A stretch of DNA of 44,244 nt from Syntrophaceae bacterium (GTDB lineage: Bacteria > Desulfobacterota > Syntrophia > Syntrophales > Smithellaceae), in the NCBI GenBank assembly GCA_018056765.1, contig JAGPFA010000007.1, positions 34,681 through 78,924 on the forward strand. The letters run 5' to 3'. The notes beneath the pieces are model-generated. The model was given only the letters and a program-made list of their open reading frames with translations. It made no database searches and had not been told where the DNA came from. Below are positions 1-8,316 of the stretch, piece by piece. Position 1 is the stretch's first letter. Every line of letters starts with the position of its first letter. The position numbers were made by a program, and so were the translations under genes.

Positions 1-187
1 CTCAGGGCAGGCCCTTCGACAGGCTCAGGGCAGGCCCTTCGACAGGCTCAGGGCAGGCCCTTCGACAGGCTCAGGGCAGGCCCTTCGACAGGCTCAGGGC
101 AGGCCCTTCGACAGGCTCAGGGCAGGCCCTTCGACAGGCTCAGGGCAGGCTTCGACAAGCTCAGGGCGGGCTTCGACAAGCTCAGGA
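1..187. repeat. 23-bp tandem repeat array, palindrome-end units
   Basis: CTCAGGG recurs at 1, 24, 47, 70, 93, 116 and 139, an exact 23-bp period. Two shorter 21-bp units follow (139-159, 160-180) and a last partial unit from 181. Each unit carries TTCGACARGCTCAGG, the left end of the intergenic palindrome family seen again near 1874, 11719 and 23047. The array may begin outside the window. There are no unique spacers between units, so this is not CRISPR. Confidence 0.9.
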
Positions 188-349
188 CGAGCGGAGTTTT
201 GTTGGCTGTTCATGCCGAGCTTTTAATACCCGTTCATGCCGAGCTTTTACTGGCCGTTCATAGTGAGCTCTTCACTGACCATTCATGCTGAGCCTGTCGA
301 AGCATCCTTTATCCTTTCGCCTTTATCCTTTATCCTTTATCCTTTATCC
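188..349. repeat. 24-bp GTTCATGCYGAGC units followed by CCTTTAT heptads
   Basis: About four units of 24-25 bp start with GTTCATGCCGAGC or a close variant (about 209-285). The last ends GAGCCTGTCGAAG, the inverted partner of the CTTCGACAGGCTC end in the array to the left. From 304 a run of ATCCTTT-type heptads follows to about 349. The segment 151-317 recurs at 1874-2016 in the same orientation, lacking one 24-bp unit. Confidence 0.85.
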
Positions 350-388
350 ATGAGCTACGAACCACCGGGGAACAATGAGAAGATTAAT

Positions 389-417
389 TTGACAAAATAA
401 TTTTCTTTGAGTATAAG
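389..417 (+). promoter_or_regulatory. sigma-70-type promoter for the 466 gene
   Basis: TTGACA (389-394), a 17-bp spacer and TATAAG (412-417) match the -35/-10 consensus in 11 of 12 positions. The site lies about 50 bp before the ATG at 466, so it probably drives the two-gene unit 466-1468. The surrounding sequence is A+T rich. Confidence 0.7.
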
Positions 418-465
418 TTCACGAAAATAATCCAAAAAATATTTGAAATCTCAAGAGGTGGGATC

Positions 466-792
466 ATGATGACCTGTAGTCTTGATGATAAAGTGGCCTG
501 CACGGAAGTATGGAGGAAATTGTCAGGGGAGGAGACTGCCCCCGGGCAATGGAATGATAAAGCTATTCAGGCCTTGGTGGAATTAGTCGCCGAAACAAGA
601 AGATGCTCTTCCAATATGAAATATGTTCCTCAGCCTACTTTGATGCCGACCAAGTCATGGTTTTTTAAACAGGCACTCAGGCCGCTGAAAGACTGGCTTA
701 TGGGAGGCACTGCAACGTTTGAAATCTGTAAAACGTTTAGATATGCGCAGTTAAAGAACATTGTGGAAACAGCACTTGCAACGGGGGAATGA
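466..792 (+). CDS. Hypothetical small protein, 108 aa
   Basis: I do not recognise a family. The ATG at 466 follows an AGAGGTGGG ribosome binding site and a near-consensus promoter, so the reading frame is credible. The product is soluble-looking, with no signal peptide or membrane segment. It has two cysteines near the N terminus and a third in RRCSSNM, and a basic, aromatic C-terminal half (KSWFFKQALRPLKDWL). The stop codon at 790-792 is one base before the start of the lipoprotein gene at 794, so the two are probably co-transcribed and translationally coupled. The pair is isolated between two near-identical repeat arrays, which suggests acquired or mobile cargo. That is inference. Confidence 0.6.
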   Translation: MMTCSLDDKVACTEVWRKLSGEETAPGQWNDKAIQALVELVAETRRCSSNMKYVPQPTLMPTKSWFFKQALRPLKDWLMGGTATFEICKTFRYAQLKNIVETALATGE

Positions 793-793
793 G

Positions 794-1468
794 ATGAAAA
801 AAATAATAGCCGTTCTCTTGCTTTTATTGCTTTGTGCCTGTTGTGTAAATCAAATTAAGTTGGATGATCCGGAATACTACATGAAAGCAAAAGTGATTGA
901 TATTCAGCCTGATAAATTCATCACCGAGGATAATACAAAAATTGATTTCTTTGGTCTTTCGGCTTCGATTTCGCCAGGTTGGTTTGATAAAAAATCAAAC
1001 CCTCTAAAAACAACAACCGCCGTCTATTCAAAAGATGGAGAGAAAGTATTTTTAATTATGTCGTTGTTTGAAAGTGAAGAAATAAGCGCATGCGACAAGC
1101 CAGTCGATGAACATGAGAGAGATTTTTGTAGCGCTTTTAAATCTATACAAGAATACTATGATAAAGTATGGAAAATGACACCGGAAGACCTGAAAGATCC
1201 TCAATACGCAACACGTGGCAATTATATGCTTGTGCTGGAAAAAAAGTCATGGTTTACCAAACCCGCAAAAGTGACGGCAATCTACAAATATTGCGGCACT
1301 GATTTTACGGCTTACCGCAGAGATTTTCACCCGGGTAAGGACAATAAAACAATCAGGGCTGAATTGGTTATTTTCCATCAAAAGATAAGACCAATCTCAT
1401 TTATTATTACTTCTTTCGTTGATAACAGCGATGAATTATTTGAGCAGATTCTTACGACCATCCAATAG
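794..1468 (+). CDS. Predicted lipoprotein of unknown function, 224 aa
   Basis: The start at ATG 794 is chosen over an upstream in-frame ATG at 761 because it gives a textbook lipoprotein signal: MKK, a run of leucines, then a lipobox ending LCAC. It also follows GGGGG and the preceding stop by one base. The mature part has about 205 residues, is mostly hydrophilic, and alternates beta-type segments with charged stretches such as KKSNPLKTT and HPGKDNKTIRAELV. Several cysteines (SACDKP, RDFCSAF, YKYCGTD) could form disulfides after export. I recognise no family. Being coupled to the 466 gene suggests that the two products act together, but nothing in the sequence says how. Confidence 0.65.
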   Translation: MKKIIAVLLLLLLCACCVNQIKLDDPEYYMKAKVIDIQPDKFITEDNTKIDFFGLSASISPGWFDKKSNPLKTTTAVYSKDGEKVFLIMSLFESEEISACDKPVDEHERDFCSAFKSIQEYYDKVWKMTPEDLKDPQYATRGNYMLVLEKKSWFTKPAKVTAIYKYCGTDFTAYRRDFHPGKDNKTIRAELVIFHQKIRPISFIITSFVDNSDELFEQILTTIQ

Positions 1469-1580
1469 AAAGAAGTGAGAGAATACCGCGCTTGTCTTGC
1501 GGGTGATGGAGAGAGGAGAGTTTAAAACAATGGTCGCGTCTCGTGTTTTATTATCCGTCCGCACTTTTCCCTTCGAAGCG

Positions 1581-1645
1581 TCCTTTAGCCTTTAGCCTTT
1601 GTCCTTTAGCTAATCCTCTAACCCTCTAACCTTCTAATCATCTAG
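1581..1645. repeat. Heptad (CCTTTAG) then octad (CTCTAACC) repeats
   Basis: Four CCTTTAG/CCTTTGT heptads (1581-1610) run into TAATCCTCTAAC/CTTCTAATC-type octads (1611-1645). The same heptad-then-octad order recurs at 8101-8200 and, inverted, at 22931-23190. No coding potential is seen between 1469 and 2099. A short ORF across 1821-2018 is only a translation of the repeats. Confidence 0.8.
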
Positions 1646-1716
1646 TTCTCCACCCCTGGCCCGCTAAAGCAGGCCACCCCCGCCGGCAGGGGACACGAAG
1701 GTTGCACCTCGCGCTT

Positions 1717-2050
1717 TATTACCCGGTCGCGCTAAGCTTTACTAACCGTTCGCGCTAAGCTTTCCTGACCGTTTGTGGTGAGCTTTCCTGACTGTTCACG
1801 ATGAGCTTTACTGACCGTTCGTGGTGAGCCTGTCGAACCATGAACGGAAAATCATATTCCCGCTCACCCCCCCTTCGACAAGCTCAGGGCGGGCTTCGAC
1901 AAGCTCAGGACGAGCGGAGTTTTGTTGGCTGTTCATGCCGAGCTTTTACTGGCCGTTCATAGTGAGCTCTTCACTGACCATTCATGCTGAGCCTGTCGAA
2001 GCATCCTTTATCCTTTAGCCTTTCGCCTTTATCCTTTAGCCTTTATCCTT
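1717..2050. repeat. 23-24-bp arrays and heptads, second copy of the 151-317 block
   Basis: From 1717 to 1848 about five 23-bp units alternate GTTCGCGCTAAGC, GTTTGTGGTGAGC and related cores, the last ending GAGCCTGTCGAACC. From 1874 to 2016 the sequence repeats 151-317, apart from one missing 24-bp unit. CCTTTAT/CCTTTAG heptads then continue to about 2050. Together with 1-349 it brackets the genes at 466-1468 with direct repeats. Confidence 0.85.
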
Positions 2051-2099
2051 AGTAATGACTGGAGGAGGTATTATTCAAAAGCCTCATAAAAGAAAAACA

Positions 2100-2129
2100 T
2101 TGACATTTATTCATCTTTTTGTTTATGGT
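2100..2129 (+). promoter_or_regulatory. Candidate promoter of the GntR-kinase operon
   Basis: TTGACA (2100-2105), an 18-bp spacer and TATGGT (2124-2129) lie about 45 bp before the GTG start at 2173. The -10 box matches four of six positions. It is the only good candidate between the repeat array and the regulator gene. I see no clear GntR operator palindrome. Confidence 0.45.
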
Positions 2130-2172
2130 CGAACCACCCGGCCAATGGCGGCGGGTAAAGAAAGGATGCCCC

Positions 2173-2895
2173 GTGACGGAAAAAAAGATATTGGGAAGAC
2201 CGCTCACCCGTTCGCGTCTTCATGAAGAGATTGTCAATATTATTCAGAAACAAATCATGGACGGAGAAATTTCTCCCGGGCATAAACTGCCCACCGAAAG
2301 AGAGCTTGCCGAAACGTTTGAAGTCAACAGGGCTACCGTTCGTGAGGCATTGCGCAAGCTTGAAAATCTCGATTTGGTGGAAATCCGCCACGGCGACGGG
2401 CTTTACGCCAAAAATTATCTGGAAAGCGGCAATTTCGATCTGATCAAGGCCGCGCTCATGATGGATGAAAGCGGGGATGTATTATCAAATATTCTCGAAG
2501 CCCGCGGTTTTGTAGTGCCGCAGATAGCATATATGGCGGCCGAGAGGCGCACAGCAGCCGATCTCAACGAGTTAAAACATGTTGTCAAATCAGAGGATAT
2601 GACGATGCTGGAGCGCGACATCAGAGTGCACCAGATAATCGCCAAATCCAGCCATAATCTTCTATGCACCGTGATTCTCAATTTTTTCAATCAGATTTTC
2701 CGGGATTACGGTTATCTATATTTTGACGACGAACATAACATTGAACGCTCACGTCAATTTCATCTGAGTATATACGAAGCCATCAAGAATCAAAAACCTC
2801 AAAAAGCGCGTAAGCTGATGAAGGATGTGCTCGTTTACGCACAAGACGCAGTAAAGGAGAGTCTAAACAGAAAAAAGGTCAGGAAGGTTAAATAG
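2173..2895 (+). CDS. GntR/FadR-family transcriptional regulator
   Basis: This is a 240-residue DNA-binding repressor or activator. The N-terminal winged helix (about residues 12-78) has the GntR signature LPTERELAETFEVNRATVREALRKL followed by a HGDGLY wing. The C-terminal FCD-type all-helical effector domain (about 95-225) keeps the D-x3-H pair (RDIRVHQI) and a later RQFHLSIYEAI histidine that bind metal or ligand in this family. GTG 2173 is chosen because AAGGA sits six bases upstream; the ORF is open back to 2119, but without a ribosome binding site. The gene ends one base before the dehydrogenase start, so it heads the operon and probably controls it. The effector is unknown; in FCD regulators it is usually an organic acid or acyl-CoA. 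Confidence 0.9.
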   Translation: MTEKKILGRPLTRSRLHEEIVNIIQKQIMDGEISPGHKLPTERELAETFEVNRATVREALRKLENLDLVEIRHGDGLYAKNYLESGNFDLIKAALMMDESGDVLSNILEARGFVVPQIAYMAAERRTAADLNELKHVVKSEDMTMLERDIRVHQIIAKSSHNLLCTVILNFFNQIFRDYGYLYFDDEHNIERSRQFHLSIYEAIKNQKPQKARKLMKDVLVYAQDAVKESLNRKKVRKVK

Positions 2896-2896
2896 C

Positions 2897-4540
2897 ATGG
2901 AGCGATTTATAGAAAATCATAGTGGCGGAAAGTTTGATGTCATTGTCATCGGCGGTGGAATCACAGGTGCCTCCGTTGCTTATGAGGCAGCCACCAGGGG
3001 ATTGAAGGTGGCGCTGATGGAGAAAAAGGATTTTTCCTGGGCGACGTCGGCGGTGACCTCCAAAATGATTCATGGCGGTTTACGTTACCTGGTAAATGGT
3101 GAAATCGGGCTGGTGCGCGAATCACTGCGCGAGCGGAGAGTCATGGAAAATATCGCTCCTAATTTTGTTTATCCCTGGCCGATTATGATGACTCATTATA
3201 AAAAACCTCTGAAAAATAATAAATGGCTGGTGAAACTCGGGATGGTGGTTTATGACGCCCTGTCTTATGATAAAAGTTTCACCTGGGATCCCTCGAAGAA
3301 AATCCCCATGCATAAGACGATATCCGCTTCTGAAGTCCTGCGGCAGGAACCCAATGTCCGTGCCGTAGATCTTACGGGAGCTTCAGTTTTCTACGACTGT
3401 GTCAGTATTTTTCCTGAACGATTTACACTGGCTTTTATCAAATCCGCTTTGGCTTATGGCGCCAAAGTGTCCAATTACACAGAGGTCAAAGGTTTTCTTG
3501 TGGACGCCCATAAGAAAATAACCGGTGTGCAGGTGATTGATTTGTTGCACAATAGCCTTCATGAAGTAGAGGCGGAGGTGACGATCAATTGCGGTGGTCC
3601 CTGGGCGGATCTTCTGCTGGGGATTGTCCAGCGAAACCAAACAATGAGCAACACATTGCGCCGCTCGGAAGGAATTCATATCATCACCAAAAAGCGTTTG
3701 CTTTCCGGACGATTTACGGTGGGGTCTTTGACGCCGGCCGGCCGTCATTTTTTTCTTATCCCCTGGCGCAATCACACGTTGATCGGCACAACCGATAAGC
3801 CTTTCGATGGCAATCCCGACGATTATCGCGTAACCAGAGCCGGTATTATGGAGCTGCTTGACGATGTGAACAGTTCTTTTGGTGACGGCAAACTTGCTTA
3901 TGAAGATGTGCTCCATGCTTACGGTGGCTTGCGTCCGCTGGTCGAAAAAGATACAAAAGAAACCTATTCTTCATCCCGCAAGTATGAAATTCATGACAAT
4001 AAAGCAGATGGTCTGGATGGGTTGATCACGGTAGAGGGTGGGAAATTTACAACCAGCCGCCGGCTGGCGGAAAACTGTCTGAAAATTGTAGCCGCAAAGA
4101 TGCAGCGTAATTTAGGAAAGAGTGTCACCGAAAATCGTTATCTGGCCGGGTGCGGGATAAAAAATTTATCTTTTTTCCTGGACGAGGTTCAAAAAAAGAA
4201 AAATGGTTGGAGCAGTGCCACTCTTGATTATTTAGGGCGCAATTACGGAACAGAGTATGAAGCGGTCCTGAAATTGGCAAAAGAAGACAAGTCATGGTCG
4301 GAGGTGATAAACGAAGACGGAGAAATTCCGGCACAGGTCGTTTATGCCATCCGTCAGGAAATGGCACGCACGTTGCCCGATATTGTGATGCGACGGACCG
4401 GCATCGGCACGCTCGGTAACCCGGGTGAAAATGTGTTACTGAAAGTTGCTCAGATCGCCGCCGGGGAATTGAAATGGGATCGCGACAGAATGGAAAAAGA
4501 AATTGCAGATACGGTTAATTTACTGAAGCTGCCGGCGTAG
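2897..4540 (+). CDS. glpD: FAD-dependent glycerol-3-phosphate dehydrogenase (GlpD-like)
   Basis: The 547-residue flavoprotein probably oxidises glycerol 3-phosphate to dihydroxyacetone phosphate and passes electrons to the quinone pool at the membrane. An N-terminal dinucleotide fold (VIVIGGGITGAS, about residues 15-43) is followed by the family signature SKMIHGGLRYL. The substrate-domain segment GRHFFLIPWRNHTLIGTTD is typical of GlpA/GlpD, and the C-terminal 130 residues form the helical GlpD cap. Length matches GlpD. AGGAAGG precedes the ATG at 2897, one base after the regulator's stop. A 162-bp gap separates it from the next gene. A paralogue acting on an alkylated glycerol phosphate is possible given the neighbours; no glycerol uptake facilitator gene is present here. 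Confidence 0.88.
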   Translation: MERFIENHSGGKFDVIVIGGGITGASVAYEAATRGLKVALMEKKDFSWATSAVTSKMIHGGLRYLVNGEIGLVRESLRERRVMENIAPNFVYPWPIMMTHYKKPLKNNKWLVKLGMVVYDALSYDKSFTWDPSKKIPMHKTISASEVLRQEPNVRAVDLTGASVFYDCVSIFPERFTLAFIKSALAYGAKVSNYTEVKGFLVDAHKKITGVQVIDLLHNSLHEVEAEVTINCGGPWADLLLGIVQRNQTMSNTLRRSEGIHIITKKRLLSGRFTVGSLTPAGRHFFLIPWRNHTLIGTTDKPFDGNPDDYRVTRAGIMELLDDVNSSFGDGKLAYEDVLHAYGGLRPLVEKDTKETYSSSRKYEIHDNKADGLDGLITVEGGKFTTSRRLAENCLKIVAAKMQRNLGKSVTENRYLAGCGIKNLSFFLDEVQKKKNGWSSATLDYLGRNYGTEYEAVLKLAKEDKSWSEVINEDGEIPAQVVYAIRQEMARTLPDIVMRRTGIGTLGNPGENVLLKVAQIAAGELKWDRDRMEKEIADTVNLLKLPA

Positions 4541-4702
4541 TGGAAATATAGGATTGGACGGGCATGATCATTTTTCACGGCTGGATTAATAAAATGGCGC
4601 CAGGCATCTAATAAATGTGACGACAATCTTTGGGCCGCCAACGGCCGGAGAAAAAGTTGGTAAACTAGATAATAAGCGGCAAGAGAAGCAGGAGGACATG
4701 CG

Positions 4703-6388
4703 ATGATATCCGGAAAATTCAAACCGGAGTGGAATGAAAAGGCGCCCGTACCGGGGACATATCGTTCCATCACAAAATACGGAGATCCCCATTATTTTAA
4801 ACACCCCAGTGATGCCTGGGTCAGAATGATGCAAGAGGATTTCCACATGAGTGATGAAGATTTTACAGTCAGAATAAATGAAGGCAATGAAAAGGTAGTT
4901 CTGAATCGTCCACCTTCACTTAAAGCTGATCAAATTAAGAGGCTTGCGGGCATTGTGGGCGGGGATAATGTCGCCATTGATGATTACAGCCGTGTCAAAT
5001 ACGCATCCGGTAAAACGACGGAGGAAATGCTGGAGCTAAGAAAGGGAATCATCCGTGAAGTTGCCGATATTGTCGTTCATCCCCGCGATAAGCATGATGT
5101 GCAGAAAATTGTTGCATACTGCAATCAGGAACGAATCCCCATTACGGTGTTCAGCGCCGGTTCTTCGGTAAATTTCGGATGCCGGCCGGTCAGGGGTGGA
5201 GTCTCTCTGGTCATCAGCACGCACATGAACAGACTTCTGGAAATTAACGAACTGAACCAGACCGCACGCGTCCAGCCCGGCATGTACGGACCTGCTTATG
5301 AAGAAGCACTGAATAAAGCGCCGGAGATGTTTGGTACCAAATTGCGCTATACCTGCGGCCATTTTCCCCAGTCCTTCGAATATTCGACCGTGGGAGGCTG
5401 GATCGTTACACTTGGTTCCGGTCAGGCCTCCACGTATTACGGTGATGCCTACGATATTGTCTTCAGCCAGGAATACGTTACGCCCGTGGGAACTTTTAAA
5501 ACACTTGATTATCCGGCGACAGCGACCGGCCCCAAAATAAACGACATCATGAAGGGGTCCGAAGGCTGTTTCGGCATTCTGGTTGAAGTCACTATGAAAA
5601 TATTCCGCCACATGCCGGATAACCGCGCACGCTTCAGCTACATGTACCCCACGTGGGAAGCCGCCGTCGGCGCCAGCCGCGAAATCATGCAGTCGGAATT
5701 CGGGAAACCGGCGATCTACCGTATTTCCGATCCGGAAGAAACAGATCGGGGACTGAAACTTTATGGTATGCCGGGTATTGCCGATAAATTTCTTACGATG
5801 CGTGGATTTAAACCAATGCAACGCTGCCTGTGCCTGGGCAATGTCGAAGGTGACCAGGATTACACGCGACTGGTCGCCCGTAAGATAAAAAAGATTGCCC
5901 GCAAATACGGCGCCATGTCGCTGGGTGGTTACGCCGCGCGCAAGTGGGAGCATACACGCTATACTGAGCCGTATATGCGTGAGGATTTGGGTGATTATGG
6001 TATTTTGATTGATACGCTGGAGGCGGCGGTGACCTGGGACAACCTGCATAATTTGCACAAAGGTGTGCGGGAGTATATCAAGAGCCGCCCGGATACGATG
6101 TGTATGACGCATGCCTCACATTTTTATCCCCAGGGCACCAATCTTTACTTCATCTTTATACTCAAAATGGATGACCCCGATGAGTTTCGCAAATTTCAGC
6201 GCGGCATTGTTGAGAATATCCAAAAATACGGCGGGTCATTGAGTCATCATCATGGCGTCGGACGCATGATCGGTCCCTGGATGCAGACACATCTGGGGAA
6301 AGAACAGATGGACGTTTTACGTGCGTTGAAAAAACACTTTGATCCGAATGGTATTATGAACCCGGGAGGACAACTGGGGTTGGATTGA
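4703..6388 (+). CDS. FAD-binding oxidase, alkyl-DHAP-synthase-like
   Basis: A 561-residue member of the vanillyl-alcohol-oxidase flavoprotein family. The PCMH-type FAD domain (about residues 110-300) includes VFSAGSSVNFG and the segment QSFEYSTVGGWIVT with GSGQASTYYG, very like alkyldihydroxyacetonephosphate synthase (AGPS). The C-terminal domain keeps the AGPS active-site features: an arginine in IYRISD, a tyrosine in NLYFIF, and the SHHHGVG triple histidine (515-517). AGPS exchanges the acyl chain of acyl-DHAP for a fatty alcohol, making an ether lipid, without net redox change. The preceding GlpD-like gene supplies DHAP and the following gene is a kinase. AGGAGG lies seven bases before the ATG. 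A related glycolate- or lactate-type oxidase is less likely. The direction of the reaction in vivo cannot be read from sequence. Confidence 0.85.
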   Translation: MISGKFKPEWNEKAPVPGTYRSITKYGDPHYFKHPSDAWVRMMQEDFHMSDEDFTVRINEGNEKVVLNRPPSLKADQIKRLAGIVGGDNVAIDDYSRVKYASGKTTEEMLELRKGIIREVADIVVHPRDKHDVQKIVAYCNQERIPITVFSAGSSVNFGCRPVRGGVSLVISTHMNRLLEINELNQTARVQPGMYGPAYEEALNKAPEMFGTKLRYTCGHFPQSFEYSTVGGWIVTLGSGQASTYYGDAYDIVFSQEYVTPVGTFKTLDYPATATGPKINDIMKGSEGCFGILVEVTMKIFRHMPDNRARFSYMYPTWEAAVGASREIMQSEFGKPAIYRISDPEETDRGLKLYGMPGIADKFLTMRGFKPMQRCLCLGNVEGDQDYTRLVARKIKKIARKYGAMSLGGYAARKWEHTRYTEPYMREDLGDYGILIDTLEAAVTWDNLHNLHKGVREYIKSRPDTMCMTHASHFYPQGTNLYFIFILKMDDPDEFRKFQRGIVENIQKYGGSLSHHHGVGRMIGPWMQTHLGKEQMDVLRALKKHFDPNGIMNPGGQLGLD

Positions 6389-6421
6389 TTTAAAATCATC
6401 ACAGGCAAATCCGAGGTGTAT

Positions 6422-7999
6422 ATGTCACAGGGCAAAAGTAATCCGGAAGAATTAGTCCTTTCGATTGATGCCGGTACGCAATCGATCAGGGCTGCGCTTG
6501 TCGATATGGAAGGCAACATCGTGGATATCGTGAAGACGCCCATCCAACCCTATTTTTCAAAGCATCCCGGCTGGGCGGAACAGGAGCCTGATTACTACTG
6601 GGATGTATTTTGTAAAACAACCAGGCAACTTCTGCACCTTAGGCAATCCCTGGTGAAGAACATTATCGGGGTGACGCTGACGACACAGCGTGCCACGATG
6701 ATTAACGTGGACAAGGACGGCCGGGCGCTCAGGCCGGCAATTATCTGGCTGGACCAGAGAAAGGCCGATGCCCGGAAGATTCTGCCTGGTGTATTGAGGC
6801 CTGTGCTCAGGACAGTGAAATTACTCGACACGCTGGAAAGTGCGATCCAGGAATGTGAGTCAAACTGGATATATCAGAACCAGCCGGACATTTGGGAAAA
6901 GACATACAAATATTTATTGCTCTCCGGGTTTTTTACGCATCGACTTACCGGTGAGTTCGTGGATTCCACAGGTAACAATGTAGGTTATCTGCCGTTTGAC
7001 AATAAAACCTATCAGTGGGCACGAAAGTATGATTTCAAATGGCTGATCTTCAAGGCCGAGAAAGAAAAATTGCCTGACCTGGTCAAACCTTCCGAGATGA
7101 TGGGCCGCATTACTAAAAAATCGTCCGTCCAGACCGGTATACCGGAAGGACTGCCGGTAATGGCGGCAGGATCGGATAAAGGATGTGAAATACTTGGCTG
7201 CGGCTGTCTCACGCCCGAAACCGGATGTTTAAGTTTCGGAACGATCGCTACTTTTGATGTTGCCACACCAGAATATGTTGAGCTGCGTCCCATGATTCCG
7301 CCATATCCCGCGTCCGTGCCGGGTGCCTATTATACGGAAGTATCTATTTTTCGCGGTTTTTGGATGGTGAGCTGGTTTAAGGAAGAATTCGGCTTTCAGG
7401 AGCGCATGCTTGCTGAAAAGAGCAATGAACCTCCGGAAAAATTTTTTGATTCCTTGATCCAAAATGTGCCCGCCGGTTGTAAGGGGCTCATGTTGCAGCC
7501 CTACTGGACACCGGGGCGCGATCTTGAATCCTATGCAAAAGGGGCAATTATCGGCTTTGGCGACATACACAATCGTGCGTATCTCTACCGCGCTTTGCTG
7601 GAAGGACTAATCTACGGCTTGAGAGAGGGAGGAGAGCTGACCCAACGCAAGACCAAAGTACCGGTGACCAGACTCAAGGTATCCGGTGGAGGATCGCAAA
7701 GCGACGTGGCCATGCAGATTACCGCGGATGTCTTTGGCATTGCGGCGGAACGTCCTCATACTTTCGAAACATCCGCCCTCGGCGCGGCTATTGATGCGGC
7801 AGTTGGTCTGAAAATCTATCCCGATTTTCCCACGGCCGTGCAGGCAATGACCAGGACAGGGATGGTTTTTGAGCCCAATAATGACAACCACACTCTTTAT
7901 GATGATCTTTACCGAAGAGTTTATCTGAAAATGTACAGGCAACTGAAGCCTCTGTTTAAGGAAATAAGAGATATTACAGGATATCCTGCAGAAAATTAG
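6422..7999 (+). CDS. FGGY-family carbohydrate/polyol kinase
   Basis: A 525-residue sugar or polyol kinase of the glycerol/xylulose kinase superfamily. The N-terminal actin-like domain opens with the phosphate loop SIDAGTQSIRAALVD and contains HPGWAEQEPDYYW and IIWLDQRKADA. The C-terminal domain has GSDKGCEILGCG, LSFGTIATFD and the FGGY signature region LKVSGGGSQSDVAMQITAD followed by ETSALGAA. ATG 6422 is preferred to a GTG at 6416 because GAGGTG provides a ribosome binding site. It closes the operon 33 bp after the flavoprotein gene. The substrate is not identifiable; glycerol, dihydroxyacetone or an alkylglycerol would all fit the neighbours. The gene is divergent from plain glpK, and its central insertion (residues about 120-160) is unusual. 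Confidence 0.87.
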   Translation: MSQGKSNPEELVLSIDAGTQSIRAALVDMEGNIVDIVKTPIQPYFSKHPGWAEQEPDYYWDVFCKTTRQLLHLRQSLVKNIIGVTLTTQRATMINVDKDGRALRPAIIWLDQRKADARKILPGVLRPVLRTVKLLDTLESAIQECESNWIYQNQPDIWEKTYKYLLLSGFFTHRLTGEFVDSTGNNVGYLPFDNKTYQWARKYDFKWLIFKAEKEKLPDLVKPSEMMGRITKKSSVQTGIPEGLPVMAAGSDKGCEILGCGCLTPETGCLSFGTIATFDVATPEYVELRPMIPPYPASVPGAYYTEVSIFRGFWMVSWFKEEFGFQERMLAEKSNEPPEKFFDSLIQNVPAGCKGLMLQPYWTPGRDLESYAKGAIIGFGDIHNRAYLYRALLEGLIYGLREGGELTQRKTKVPVTRLKVSGGGSQSDVAMQITADVFGIAAERPHTFETSALGAAIDAAVGLKIYPDFPTAVQAMTRTGMVFEPNNDNHTLYDDLYRRVYLKMYRQLKPLFKEIRDITGYPAEN

Positions 8000-8100
8000 C
8001 CGCACAGAGAGGCCAGAGAATGGGCTTTTTGAAATTGCGCGGATTTTTTGCTTCAAAGGCGGAGACGCCAACTGCTTTTTTTAACAAAACATCTTCAGCT

Positions 8101-8200
8101 GTCCTTTATCCTTTATCCTTTGTCCTGCGCCAAGAGCTATCAGCTAATCCTCTAACCCTCAAATCATCTAATCTTCTAAACTTCTAATCATCTAACCATC
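8101..8200. repeat. Heptad and octad intergenic repeats
   Basis: CCTTTAT/CCTTTGT heptads (8101-8126) are followed after a short unique stretch by CTAATCCTCTAACC/ATCTTCTAA-type octads (8144-8200). This is the heptad-octad module without the palindromic arrays. It lies just downstream of the kinase gene and upstream of the restriction locus. Confidence 0.8.
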
Positions 8201-8264
8201 CCCCATCAATCACTTGACTTTCTTGTTGCATTGTCCGTTCAAAGTTGTAAGATAATCAACAATT

Positions 8265-8270
8265 TATAAT
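8265..8270 (+). promoter_or_regulatory. TATAAT box upstream of hsdR
   Basis: A perfect TATAAT lies 47 bp before the hsdR ATG. No convincing -35 hexamer sits at 16-18 bp (AAGTTG is the best), so this is a weak or extended promoter candidate. Confidence 0.35.
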
Positions 8271-8316
8271 AATCGCATCCGTAGATGAAAACGGAGCGTT
8301 GTTTTTTGTCGAAATT

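Noticed and set aside
1..187. Regular 23-bp repeats as a possible CRISPR array
   Set aside because: Units are directly adjacent with no unique spacers, the sequence is a known type of intergenic palindrome end, and no cas gene is in the window.
1821..2018. 65-codon plus-strand ORF
   Set aside because: It is only the translation of the intergenic repeats (its peptide is full of STSSGRA and EPVEAS) and has no ribosome binding site.
5036..6112. Minus-strand frame of 358 codons opposite the flavoprotein gene
   Set aside because: Antisense shadow of a gene with clear motifs; no start signals or recognisable domains.
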